Part shown: piece after piece, positions 1 through 10,346 of the stretch
Layout: each line of letters opens with the position of its first letter
Position numbering within the stretch: the stretch's first letter is position 1
NCBI GenBank assembly: GCA_027579435.1
Contig: JANBPK010001063.1
Location: 1-64,000 of the forward strand
Origin: Candolleomyces eurysporus
Taxonomy: Eukaryota > Basidiomycota > Agaricomycetes > Agaricales > Psathyrellaceae
Reading direction: 5' to 3'
DNA: 64,000 nt
Program-made: the position numbers and the translations under genes
Notes under the pieces: model-generated
Told to the model about the DNA's origin: nothing
Seen by the model: the letters and a program-made list of their open reading frames with translations, nothing else
Database searches by the model: none

Positions 1-949
1 ATCCATTGCTTCCACAATCTTCGGTATTGCCTGCGGATGGATGCTCCCGATTTCGTGAGCTATCATCTTGATGATCGCCTCGGGCCCGGATGTATCTGTC
101 GGAAAGGCGCTCAGCGAAATAGAGCCCCCCCAAGCGATCGGCTGACCGAAACTTGTCTGAGAGGTGGCCAGCAAGCGTCGACTTGCCTATGCCGGCCGGC
201 CCATGAATGCACAGCACAAGCTCAGTCCCGCTTGACTCCCGTTCGCATAACTCCTCGACATCCGGCTTCCGACTGTCCGGCAGGTACTCCGCCCGCTTCA
301 AACTCATTTCTGGATGCTTTGGAAGGGCATCGAACTTCGCTCGTTCTGGCACGGCGCCGTGTCAGTGGATTCAATTGATAGCTCCAGTAGTTCACGTACC
401 AATGTGGACAGCATCACGTCGGATCGACGTTTCGTTGACTATGTGGACATAGGGTGCATAGACCAAGTCCCCCATTTGAAAATGGTGAGCGCCGGCGAGG
501 ATCGATTGACTTCCGGGTGCATCCTCAGTCAAGGATTCCGACGGCAGTCTAGTCTGAGAGTGTGTTTGCAGAGAATGGGTAGATAGAACTCGGTCTTGAG
601 GATCGTGTGATGTCGTAGTCTTGCTGCTGCTTGTAGCAGGGCTGATTGATAACTCTGAGAGGGCGTCTTGTGCAACCGGGGCCGAGGTGGAGGCTACGAG
701 GCAGGTAGCGTTTCCCGAAGAGCGCAATGATCGAACTCGATCGGCCTCGTTTGTAGACAGGTGCTTTGCCAGTTGAGAAATGGAGTCTTGCGGAAGGGAA
801 GGTGTCGAAGGGTTGTAAGGTGTGAATGGGCCGACGCCCTGATTAGGGGTTGAGTCGACCGAGGTCGTGTGTTCAGAAGCCGAGTTGCTGCTGCGGCCCT
901 TGAGCGAAATCGAGCCGAAGCGGGGCAGGAACTTGAAGCCCTTGGGCAT
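1..949 (-). CDS. NACHT NLR-type STAND NTPase, N-terminal part (cut by window start)
   Basis: This is the 5' part of a fungal NLR-like NTPase whose remainder lies left of the window. The start ATG at 949 is placed by alignment with the complete paralog at 6992. A Ser/Thr-rich leader of about 180 aa is followed by an intron of about 54 nt (GTACGT...GCCAG, roughly 349-402), conserved in position with the paralog. After it comes the start of the NACHT domain with Walker A GPAGIGKST near 190-220, then a stretch ending about IGSIHPQAIPKIVEAMD. A run of 7 C at 120-126 shifts the frame relative to the paralog, and 6 C would keep it open. It is therefore either a sequencing error or an early pseudogene lesion. 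Such proteins are thought to act as heterokaryon or innate sensors, but the ligand is unknown. The C-terminal repeat type cannot be seen here. Confidence 0.7.
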
Positions 950-1141
950 CGTGTGGGGATGAAGGAAATCTAGCAAGGCAGTGAGGGTGAGGGGAGGAAA
1001 CAAGTAGGGGCGCACCAACCGTTGTGGCCAGAATGAAATTGAAAAGGGCTGTGATACCTGACATGGCCTGACAGATGCCCGCAATCGTGAAATACTGTGC
1101 ATATCACACGGTCAAATGGGTGATGTCACTCATCAACCGAC

Positions 1142-2843
1142 TCTTGAGGCGTGAGCGGAATATGTATTATAGCAGTGCGTTCCTCTCCACAACGTCCTCC
1201 AAAGCCTCACCACAGCACTGCTGAAACCAGATGCCCCGAAAAATGCGAGCATCCCATACCGCTGAATTCATTCCGGCCAGCCAGCGATCTCGTAAACTAT
1301 GGCAGCGGCAGCAGCAGCGGTAGCCAGGAAAGGTCCGACGCGTCCTGCCTGCAGCCTCGCCTTTCGCAGAGCTCCTCAGACGTACTTGCTTCGCCTCCTT
1401 TGACCCAAGAATCAAGCAAACGTACAGCGCTNCCCCCCGCCTTCACCCACCGTGGAAACTGGCGTTTCTAGCGACCCATCTCCCCGCGTCGACGGAACGC
1501 GTTCATCACCTAGTCCTACGAGGAACACGCGCAGTATATCAAACGGAACAACGCCGAGGACCGAGTCCATTTCATTAAACGCTTCGAGGAGCTCAACCTC
1601 ATCCCCCAAATCGCCAGCAATGACCACGAGCATCGACATCCGTGGAGCAGAAACCCTTGATGTGGAACAAAATTTCGGGACCCGCAACAAGCAGTCTCTG
1701 GCTCACGGACTCCGACTTCGACACTGCCAAGGATAGGGAGTACCGATACGCCGCCTACGAGCAGCCACCCACCGCAGAAGAGAAGGTAGCGGAAGAGGTA
1801 TAAAGACATTTTCAGCCTAGGCAAACGCGGACTAGGTCACTACGCTGCCCGAGCCCAGCACGCTACGAAAGCCTCCTTGGTTCCCAGGAGCGAACCCTGG
1901 AACTTCCGCCAACCCAACATCCTCGCGATGAGCCCCAGTGAATTCGAATCCTACATCGAAAAGTTCCGCACTCTTCGACCCATTCCTTACGAAAAACCCG
2001 TGCCCACCTCCAACAAAAGGCCAAGGCCGGCCAGCTCAACGACACTTTGCTCAACCCGGACATAGACGACTTCCAGCTCGCCATCGCCGACGTCGTCTCG
2101 AGCGACCACCGTGCCTTCCTCAACGAATACTACAAGGGGAGTACGCTCAACACGACGGCGATACAGAGCTTGCCGTACCCGATCTCGAGACAGGCGAAGC
2201 CCTCCCTAAAGGATTCGTCAACCCCAAGGTCAAACCCCAACCACACCGGGACGGCGGGTTGATGTACGCCTACCCCTCCCTCCTCGGCACCTACTTCACC
2301 ACCACACCCCAATCCGCCTTTGTACTCGGCGCTAAAGAGTCGACCCGGATGTCGAGCACCACGGACGTCGGCTTCAACGTCAGCTTTGGTGGTGTCGTCG
2401 CACACCTCGAGAGAGTTCCTTCGCACAAGGAACCGTTCTTCACGCGCACCTCCGGTCCTACAGGCGCCGAGGTTGACCAGAGCGTCGTAGGGGTCCGGGT
2501 GAGCGAGTACGTCGTCGAGCAGCCACCCCGAGTTGTCGGTCGCCACGGGCAAGGTCTCAACGGTGTCACTGTGCGCGAGAAGGTCGTGTTGAGCCCGCCG
2601 CATCACGAGAGGCACCTGGGCAACCCTGAGCGTCTGGGTACGAAGAAATATGTGTCGTCGAGGGATGATCCTATACCTATCAATATGAGGCCCAAGATGT
2701 TTGCGCAGGGCAGCTTTTGGACAACTCCGAACGGGCAATCGCATGCGGTGAGAACTGGGAAGAAGGGGGCGCCGAGGGTGAAGGACGCCCTTTCGAATTT
2801 GAGGCGGATGGCGGAGTCGGTGCCGGAATCTGAAGGCTCTTAG
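1142..2843 (+). CDS. Unrecognised protein gene, frame broken in several places
   Basis: I do not recognise this family. A Ser/Thr/Pro-rich N-terminal part (from about 1151) runs into N at 1431. Removing the N continues the frame into a segment with many SP/TP pairs to about 1735. Conserved-looking peptide then appears in three frames: about 1840-1990 (contains PWNFRQPNILAMSPSEF), about 2000-2140 (contains NPDIDDFQLAIADVV), and a long segment to the stop at 2841-2843 that contains GGLMYAYPSLLGTYF. The jumps are too short for ordinary introns except possibly near 1800, so indels are likelier. Codon use is gene-like on the plus strand. The long minus-strand frame over 2130-2912 looks like a shadow. 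The gene lies head to head with the NACHT gene ending at 949. Whether it is a real gene with assembly errors or a decaying one is unresolved. Confidence 0.4.
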
Positions 2844-2956
2844 ATTCGATCGATAGATTGGGATGGGTGTCGTACATGTTATTTTGCTTTGCTCATAATT
2901 GATGCTTATCATAATATCTACGACTACGTTGGAATATCCGGAGTCAAGGAGTAAAT

Positions 2957-3614
2957 TTGCACCCTCTTCTAATCGGTCTTCATCAATCTCATCCCCGAAG
3001 AAAGAACACCATCCGTCTCGTCACGGAATGTGATTATACTGCTACAATTACCGACCGAGTCCAACCTACCCATCCCAAATGTGACGTGTTCCATCCCTTG
3101 AGCCAAGTCGATGTACCGTCCGTCAGGGAATATGACAACATTCCGTTCCAAAGCTGGATGTCCTTCCAGCCTTGCGAACGAAACCCCGTCGGCGCATCCC
3201 AAAGCGTCTCTGCATTGGCAGATGGAAGAGTTAGGATGCCTTGTCCGTCAGAGAAGGCAACAACCAGCACGGAGTCCAAGTGTCCTTTCAACGTTGCCTA
3301 ATAGAAAAAAAATTAAAACATTTATTCCTTTTTTACACAGTGCCTGTCTGCACGTCCCAAACAGTCCTATTATCTGCGCTAGAGATAATGCGCTATACGT
3401 CAGGGGAGAAGGCACCAGTCACCACGGATTTCGAGTGCCCTTTCGATGTTGTCAACACGGTGCCTGTCTCTAAGTTCCAAAGCTGAACAGCCCAATCCCT
3501 GGAGCCAGAGACAATGCGCTGCCCGTCAGTCACCTCTGGCCTTTTGAAACCTTCCGGCTGGCCAGCCGCAAACAGTGAGAGTACTGAATGTGCGTCAAGA
3601 ACGGCGCAGCTCAC
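2957..3614 (-). pseudogene. WD40-repeat relic
   Basis: Two stretches on the minus strand read as WD40 blades. One, near 3400-3550, contains GQRIVSGSRDWAVQLWNLET followed by GHSKSVVTGAFSPD. The other, near 3230-3300, contains GHLDSVLVVAFSDG. They lie in different frames with stops between them, so no intact gene remains. WD40 arrays are a common C-terminal domain of fungal NACHT proteins. Its position between two NACHT genes suggests the tail of a lost NACHT-WD40 paralog, which is inference. Confidence 0.6.
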
Positions 3615-3982
3615 CTGCGAGATAGAGGAATACCTACAGGCTACGTAGCGTAGGCATTTCGAGTGATTTAAACTGTTTTTGAAAGNCCCTGCCGACGAGC
3701 TAGATATGACGGAGGTACGATTAACAAGGGAGCAGACCCTAACAGGGTGCCGCCCTCAGTGCGCAACGGTTGAACGATGTACATATTATTCTACTATGGT
3801 CGTCAACATCCTCTGGGCATACGCTACAAACTGTTTGGCTAGTCATGACATCGGTTATACCTGTGACAAGCAGGAGCATTTTGACATAAATAATAGACCT
3901 TATGCCGTATTAGCAAAGCAAATTTGAAGTAGTTGTCAAAGAGAATGACATACCCTGTATGCATGTACTGAACAAGCAAGCC
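3615..3982. other. Intergenic, nothing recognised
   Basis: About 370 bp containing an N at 3686. I see no coding sequence, RNA gene or repeat. It is the 3' flank of the NACHT-TPR gene. Confidence 0.5.
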
Positions 3983-6900
3983 CTACTTCTTAGCCTCTTG
4001 CTGCTCGCGCAAAAGGGCTAATTCTGCCTTCAAATCCTCAATTTCTTTGCAATCTTGATCATCTTCAGTCACCTCATATCGCTTTTCAAGAGCCTCCACA
4101 AATTGCTGGACCGCACTCTGCCAGTATCTGTGCCCAGGGGGACAGAGAACCAGTTGTTCACGATGATGTGATATTGCCTCATTGAGGACATCCACACCAT
4201 CCACACTTCCATTTTGCTCAAATTGGGATAGAAGTGCATTAGCAAGGTTGTTGAGCAATGTGGAGCGACCTGGATGAGGTGCAGGGCAGAGTCCAAGTGC
4301 TTCACGATACAGTGAAATTGCTTCACTCAATGTTCCAATGCCACCATTGCACTCATAGAGGGAATGAAGAGCACTGGCAAGGCTGTTGAGTGATGAGGAG
4401 CGTTCTGGGTGAGGTGCAGGGCGGAGTCCAAGTGCTTCATGATGCAGTGAAATTGCCTCAGTCAATGTTCCAATGCCACCATTGCACTGATGAAGGAATT
4501 GAAGAGTATTGGCAAGGTTGTTGAGTGATATGGAGCGATGTGGGTGAGGTGCAGGGCAGAGTTCAAGTGCTTCACGATGCAGTGAGATCACTTCAGTCAA
4601 TGTTTCAATGCCGCCATTGCGCTGATATAAGGATTGAAGATCGTTGGCAAGGTTGTTGAGTAAGGCGGAGCGATCTGGGTGAGGTGCAGGGCGGAGTCCA
4701 AGTGCTTCTCGGTGACACAAAATTGCCTCACTGAGGACATCTCTATCTCCATTCTGCTTATAACAGATCACAAGCGCAGTGGCAATATTGTCAAGTGATT
4801 CTGCACGATCAGGGTGCTGGTTGGTTCGGATGCGTAAAGCGTGTCGAAAGGCCTCCACTGCTTCCTCATGCATCGGAAGGCTATTTGTGCTACTACCCCT
4901 CTCTCTGTAGCACCTTCCAAGGCATGACCACATGCTGGCATCACCATCATCAATCCGTACAGCAACCTCCATACAAGCCACTCGAAATCCCCAACAATCT
5001 TCACCACTTTCATCCAGATGATTGACCAGCTTACTCAGAATCGTCACCATACCGTCCGCTGGACCAACATTTTCCATCATTGAATCCGTGTCCCCGGGCA
5101 TTACGCTCTCGAGAAATAAGGCTGCCCATCGTAGTTGTGTCTCCGCTGTGATCTTCAGTAGCGTCGAACAGTGCTCTGTCCGTGACCATTGATCGTGCGG
5201 GCGTGGGGTCCCTCTGGACACATGGAGCGGCCAGAACTTCACGGAATAACGTTGGTGGTTGCGTAGATGGGAAGCTGAGGACAACGGCGGAAGGCTGACA
5301 AGCTGATTGAGACAGCTCGAGCCCAGAATAGAGTGGGAATTGAAGGTAGGGATCGAGAAGGAGGTTTCCGTCGTCCTGGCTTGGACGTACTCGATAAACG
5401 ACAGATGGAAGAGTGTGGTTGCCGGGTAAATCATGTTGTCTGAATCTGGAGGTGGGGATCGAGTCTGGAGGGCGGACAGAGCAAATCGAATGCGATCTGT
5501 AAGGTGGGAACGGATTCCTGAAAGCATAGAGAAGTCGGANGGGGGGAAGTGGTTCTTGAAGGGCAATGCTCGCTCCTAGATACCGTTGGAGCTGCCTTTG
5601 GTCTTCAGGGGAGCGAAAGAGCCGTGAAAGCGCATTGTGGTACAACTCCCCGAGCCCATCGTCGCTACCAACCTGGAGCCTACTTCCGACAATGTCTTCT
5701 AGGATCTCGTGGGGCGGCGACTCGCCGAACCGATGCGAAAGCACCGCGATCACAGTCGACGCCCAGACGGGGAGACCACCTGAAAGCTCCGTGAGCTTCT
5801 CGACATCTGCTGGGGTCGCCGTTCGCCCATCCACCCACGGAACAGTCTCTAGATGTTCGTGGAAATAGGCCTTGATAACCTCCCTCGAAATAGGACCGAG
5901 CGCGTATGTGTAGATGGAGATCTTCCCGATTCCGGGTAAGTGGGAAGCACATGGATTCAAACGATCCGTGATAATGAATTTGACAACATGACTTTGTGAG
6001 TTGAGGTGAGCGAGCGCCTTGATGAATGTCGAATGATCCGGCCATTCGTCCATAGCATCGATGATGATGATGAGGGGTTGCGGGTGGTTGAGTGATCGCA
6101 AGGGTTCGAGGATGTACTTCTGGAGGTGGTTTTCCAACGAGGTGGCATGGCATCGATCCATTGCTTCGACAATCTTTGATATCGCCTGCGGATGGATGCT
6201 CCCAATTTCGTGGGCTATCATCTTGATGATTGCCCTGGACCCGTATGTACCGGTTGGAAAGGTCCCCAGAAGGACCAAGGCTGCCAAGCGATTGACTGAC
6301 CGAAACTTGTCTGAGAGGTAGCCAACGAGCGTCGACTTCCCTATGCCGGCCGGCCCATGAATGCACAGCACAAGCTCAGTCCCACTTGACTCCCGTTTGC
6401 ATAACTCTTCGACATCCGACTTCCGACTATCAGGTATGTACTCCGCCAGCGCCGCACTCATTTCTGGATGCTTTGGAAGCTCATCGAACCTCGCTCGTTC
6501 TGGCAGGGCGCCATGTCAGTAGTTTCGATTGATACCTCAAGGAGTTCACGCACCAATGTTAAGAGCATTATGTTGGATCGACACTTCGTTGACTGTACTA
6601 ATATGAGTTGCATTGGGTGCGTAGACCAACTTGAAGTTCTCTATTTGAAAATCGTGAGCGCCAGCAAGGATCGATTGGCTTCCGGGTGCATCCTCAGTCA
6701 AGGATTCCAACGGCGGTCTAGCCTGGGAGAGTGTCTGCAGAGAATGGGAAGATAGCACTCGGTCCTGGGGATCGTGCCATGCCTTAGCTTCGCTGCCGCT
6801 CATGACAGGGCGGATTGATGACTCCGAGAGGGGGTCTTGGTCTTTCACAGCCGGGGTGGAGACACCATGACTAGGGATTGGGTCAACTGAGGTCGAGTGT

Positions 6901-6992
6901 TCAGGTGCCGAGTTGCTACTGGACTCGGAACCCATGAAGGAAATTGAGCCTAAGCGGGGCGGGAACTTGGGCCAGTTGAGCCCGAGAGGCAT
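3983..6992 (-). CDS. NACHT-TPR NLR-like STAND protein
   Basis: Complete NLR-type gene of about 984 aa: ATG at 6992, one 54-nt intron at 6500-6553 (GTGCGT...CTGAC...CCAG), stop at 3983. Domain order: a Ser/Thr-rich leader (about residues 1-150); NACHT with Walker A GPAGIGKST and a Walker B-like LIIIIDAMDEW; a helical linker with LSFIEYVQ; then at least five tetratricopeptide-like repeats of about 42 residues built on EAISLHREALGL..APHP.RS.LLNNLA, the kinesin-light-chain type; and a charged coiled-coil-like tail. N at 5540 beside six G shifts the frame. Removing the N joins the NACHT and TPR frames exactly. Family knowledge: STAND NTPases oligomerise on ligand binding at their repeats and are linked to non-self recognition in fungi. 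The near-identical TPR units suggest recent repeat turnover. No effector domain is recognisable at the N-terminus. Confidence 0.85.
6500..6553 (-). other. Intron of the NACHT-TPR gene
   Basis: GTGCGT donor, CTGAC branch-like site, CCAG acceptor, 54 nt. Splicing joins the leader frame to the reading frame that carries the P-loop. The paralog at 1-949 has the same intron at the same place. Confidence 0.8.
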
Positions 6993-7076
6993 GTTTGAGG
7001 ATGGAGGGAATCTAGCAAGGTCGTGATGGTGAGGGGAGGAAGTAGGTTGCCAACTGTGCACAGCAACCGTTGGCAC

Positions 7077-7634
7077 GAGTTAAGCGCAAGACGTCGACAT
7101 CCGGATTGAGTTGAATACATAGAGGCTGTGACTCTGAGTCTGATAACTGCCCACTTGTGCTATCTAGGAGCGTAGCCAATCGCGTACCTTTGAAGCCCGT
7201 TCTCATAAGCACATCAAGGTTGAAGCCTCGATACGAGCATACAAGTCGTCTCCGAACAAGTTAACGTATCACAACCCCATAACTCGAGCACCACCCGGCC
7301 GTCTGGGCTCCTGCTTGTTCCGCTATTTCGGACGACTCTCGTACCTCCTCCCAGTATGCTGAAGACGGGGTGTTCTTGGTCCTTTTTCCAAGCGGGTCAA
7401 CGCCCCTTCCTCCGGCACCACAAGACATAGTTTACTACTTCCCAAACCCAACCAGACATACCTGAAAACATGGTGGCAGGACCGCCCCTTGGTCCAGTAG
7501 CCTGGCACAAGGGTCGGCGTAGGCGAAGATTATTATTATTTTCTGCGCATGCTGTTTGCGTCAAGTCCTGGTATTGTATCGTACACAACTAGAATACACT
7601 ACAAGACAAAAGAATCTACATGTACTATGCAGAG
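7077..7634. other. Intergenic, nothing recognised
   Basis: Upstream flank of the NACHT-TPR gene. Only short frames without family resemblance or a plausible gene structure are present. Confidence 0.5.
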
Positions 7635-8323
7635 TTAATGATAGCCATTGACGACGGCCCGTCGTCGAGGAGCCGCAACAGAGTCAAAGATGGACGAATC
7701 AGTGTCAGAATCAGTGTCAGATCCACCACCATCATCTTCGTCAGAGCCATACCTCCCCATCTCCATCGCGCCGCAACATCTCCAATCCGGGACACATCAA
7801 TGAACGGCGTCTGTGGGATGTCAGATCGCAGCAACCCGTGCTTCCAGTCTTCTTGTGGGTATAGGCATGACAGGTGCCCGCGTTGGCGTTTGGTGCTCAA
7901 GCCTATTACCCTGGAAAATACCGCTCAGGTTTTGGAAGTTGCGTGCATATGGATCGTTTGCGGTCGGCGTCTCGATCAAAGCTAACGCCTCTACCTCTGG
8001 TTCAAAGTCGATCCTTGAGGACCGTGTGGGGACAGAGCAGGTATCGAAGACAGCCATGACGTTCCTCTACAAGCTTCCCGCAGCATATCGGCCTACGCTA
8101 TCGACCAGTCCGACTCTTCCGGCACCCCAAACACGATTATCACAGAATCCGCGTCGGCCGTCTTGAGGATATTCGGAATCTGCATGCTCATCCACAAAAC
8201 GTGTTTAGCAGCAGGGCCTCCAAACATCGATATTGGCTCTTCGATAACTTTAGGGCATAGCATGTTTCTGAGGTTGAGGCTGAGGCTGAGAAGGTTTCTC
8301 GAGGTCTGGGGGAGGCGAGCCAT
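7635..8323 (-). CDS. Hypothetical gene behind a duplicated upstream module
   Basis: I do not recognise this protein. Candidate exons on the minus strand are: a start near 8263 (an ATG at the position where array members begin translation) or 8323; a first exon with EEPISMFGGPAAKHVLWMSMQ; a middle exon near 7821-8057 with RIDFEPEVEALALIETPT; and an acidic end with GSDTDSDTDSSIFD stopping at 7635. Splice sites were not fixed with confidence. The sequence immediately 5' (8262-8560) is a copy of the upstream region of the cysteine-rich genes at 10274 and 13998, yet the coding part is unrelated. The gene may therefore have come under a duplicated promoter, or the array copy was interrupted here. 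Confidence 0.35.
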
Positions 8324-9597
8324 GACAACTTGAATACTGTAGTCCAGAGATCAGGACAGGAAGCAAGACGGCCCATCTGAATGAATCTTCCATTTCTACT
8401 AGATTTCTACGCCCAATCTAATTGAAGTCGAATTTGAATGACTGCAAGCCCAGAGTGGGGTTCCGTTTTGAAAATGGCTGATGTTAGATTGAATGGAATC
8501 TGTCCGGGCCCACAGATTCTATCCTTCGACTGTCAAGAAATCAAACTTTGACAATGCAGGTGACCAAAATTGGTTGAGAATCTCTGGTGATTGGGCGGGG
8601 ACGGACAGAGAAGTCTGCATATATCCTGATTCAGTTTGTAGCGGAGAGCAGCCGTGATGAATCGAAGCTAGGCTGGTCGACCATGAGGGTAGTATAGAGT
8701 TGTTGCTCCACTTCCTAGCCTCTGAGAGCATGGAACAGCATGGAAAAGTGATCACCAGAGGTCCTGGAGTATTTCCGGGCGTTCGGCGGCTGTCTTGGTC
8801 CGATTCTCGACTCACCCCAATACGAACTTGAGAAATTCGGAGTTTAGGAGATAAATAGTGTCTGTGGGTGTTCAGTAATTTCTTTTGGGAGTCGTAAGGA
8901 TGACGGCGACTCAAAGTTGTCGGCCATGAAGATAGCTGGGTGAGAAAACACGACATGTCTGATGTCACGCGGCGCTTGCATCACGTCACCATCCCAACTT
9001 TAAACCTTGCGTTCGATAAGTATCCGATCTCAGTGCTGGCACATACACGCAGTAATTAAGAATAAGATCTAGTGAGGCTGCTTCGTTGAGCTGAGAGCCA
9101 CAGTATGTCTGGCGACGTGTCTCATTGAGCAGGAGTTCGAGTACGAGAAGGACGTGCCTACGGAGTTTAGGCGCCGCGCGCCTCCCCAAGAAATGGGCAA
9201 GGGTAGTCTTGTGAACCAGACTCTCGATGAAAGAAGACAATCGTTCGTTCTGTAAGGGCTAAGACGGATTAGGGAAGTGATAGTATTCGTTTTCTACACG
9301 TCCTCACATTGAAAGCACGACGTGTTATGCGTCTAGTCGCAGAGGGACGTGCACACTTCTCTTACTTCGAACGTTTGAACTCGTGCAATCTTGCTGCTGG
9401 GGTTCATTATGAGTGCTTTGTGGAGCTGGCACGACAATGAGCTTTATTGGCCATGATAAGCGGATAGGTTTTTCGTTGACCGGGAGATGAGTAATCGTGG
9501 TGTGATTACCGTCTCTTGAGGGTGGGTTACGGATAGCCCTCAACGAGCTTTATAGTAATTGTCCTTGCATTGATTTCTGTACTAGGCTCGAAACCAT

Positions 9598-9636
9598 CCG
9601 TTATTGTGAGCGAAGATGAATCACTCACAATAACGG
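9598..9636. repeat. Perfect 13-bp inverted repeat (hairpin) downstream of the cysteine-rich gene
   Basis: Arms 9598-9610 (CCGTTATTGTGAG) and 9624-9636 (CTCACAATAACGG) are perfectly complementary around a 13-nt loop. The structure sits about 215 bp beyond the stop of the gene 9853-10274 and is conserved with a single mismatch at 13339-13377 beside the paralog. It could be a 3' regulatory or processing structure, or the mark of a small insertion. Confidence 0.7.
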
Positions 9637-9852
9637 CTGTCTGAGGGCGCGCAAACTCCTACTGGCAGTCTCTACAGGTGCAATTACTTTCCCCATCCTT
9701 CATTTTTATTATTTTCTACCTACTCAGCCCCTACACTGCACCGAATAGAGACTAACTCAAGTCTACATAAACGTAACTCGACTTGATGATCCAAACATCG
9801 TTTAGCACTAAACGCGAGACCTTGATTGACGAATTCAAACGAAGTGGACGCT

Positions 9853-10274
9853 TCACGTCGCTTTCGCTTCACTAGCAGGAGCACCAGCAGGAGCACTAGC
9901 AGGAGCACTTTCCCTGTCGTTGTAGCGACAGCACTGAAAGCTAGTAGGTCCAGGGCAATAACCTATTCAAATAAACCGCAAGCGCTAATTCAGAGACGGG
10001 CAAACAAGTTCGCGGCAAGGTACCTACCAGGGGTTGTGTATCCAAAGCAGTTGTTTACGAATTCGCATTGACCAGTAGTCAGGCACCGTTTGGTGCAGCA
10101 TCGTACGTTGTCTGGGTCCCTAGGACAGAAGCCCCGGTGCGATGTCCCCCCGGCGTTGCTGCAACTAGTGGTCGTGATGCAGATACCAGGAGTACCATCG
10201 GCGACGTAACATGGGTCATTCAACGCGTACGAGAGAAGGGGGACAGTGGCGAGGACGCTGAGAAAGAAACGCAT
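9853..10274 (-). CDS. Small secreted cysteine-rich protein (array copy 1)
   Basis: Encodes 118 aa in two exons (intron 9963-10027, 65 nt, GTAGGT...AATAG). A signal peptide of about 17 aa (MRFFLSVLATVPLLSYA) is followed by two copies of a cysteine module: GTPGICITTTSCSNAGGTS then G.CPRDPDNVRCC, and CLTTGQCEFVNNC then GYCPGPTSFQCC. A low-complexity Ala/Ser/Pro tail (SAPASAPAGAPASEAKAT) ends the protein. The intron lies just before the last cysteine module, and splicing is needed to create PG-YCPGPTSFQCC. This 'PG.CPGP..QCC' module is common in secreted basidiomycete proteins, sometimes attached to lysozyme-like or peptidase domains; here it stands alone. The likely location is extracellular or cell wall. 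The function is unknown, and an effector-like or antimicrobial role is speculation. Confidence 0.85.
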
Positions 10275-10346
10275 GTTTGGGGATGAGGATGGCGCTGAGA
10301 ATGTTTCTTGAGGTTTGGGAAAGGCAAGCTAGGATGCGACTTTATA

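Larger units (their letters stand above)
8262..10346 (-). repeat. Tandem unit 1 of the secreted-protein array
   Basis: The first of three diverged direct repeats, period about 2.0 kb. Anchors are the TCCAGAG element (8343, 10347, 12312, 14073) and a GGCGCCGCGCGCC block at 9170 (again near 13052; a weaker match near 11363). In minus orientation each unit holds an upstream region, about 1 kb of spacer and, where preserved, a cysteine-rich gene. Unit 1 carries the gene 9853-10274. Confidence 0.7.

Noticed and set aside
392..1102. A separate 236-aa minus-strand gene with start at 1102
   Set aside because: The stretch from 949 aligns with the first exon of the NACHT paralog and splices into the NACHT domain, so it is the leader of that gene; the part before 949 is not conserved.
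2130..2912. 260-aa minus-strand frame
   Set aside because: It lies antisense to a plus-strand frame with better codon use and contains Arg/His-rich peptide typical of a shadow frame.
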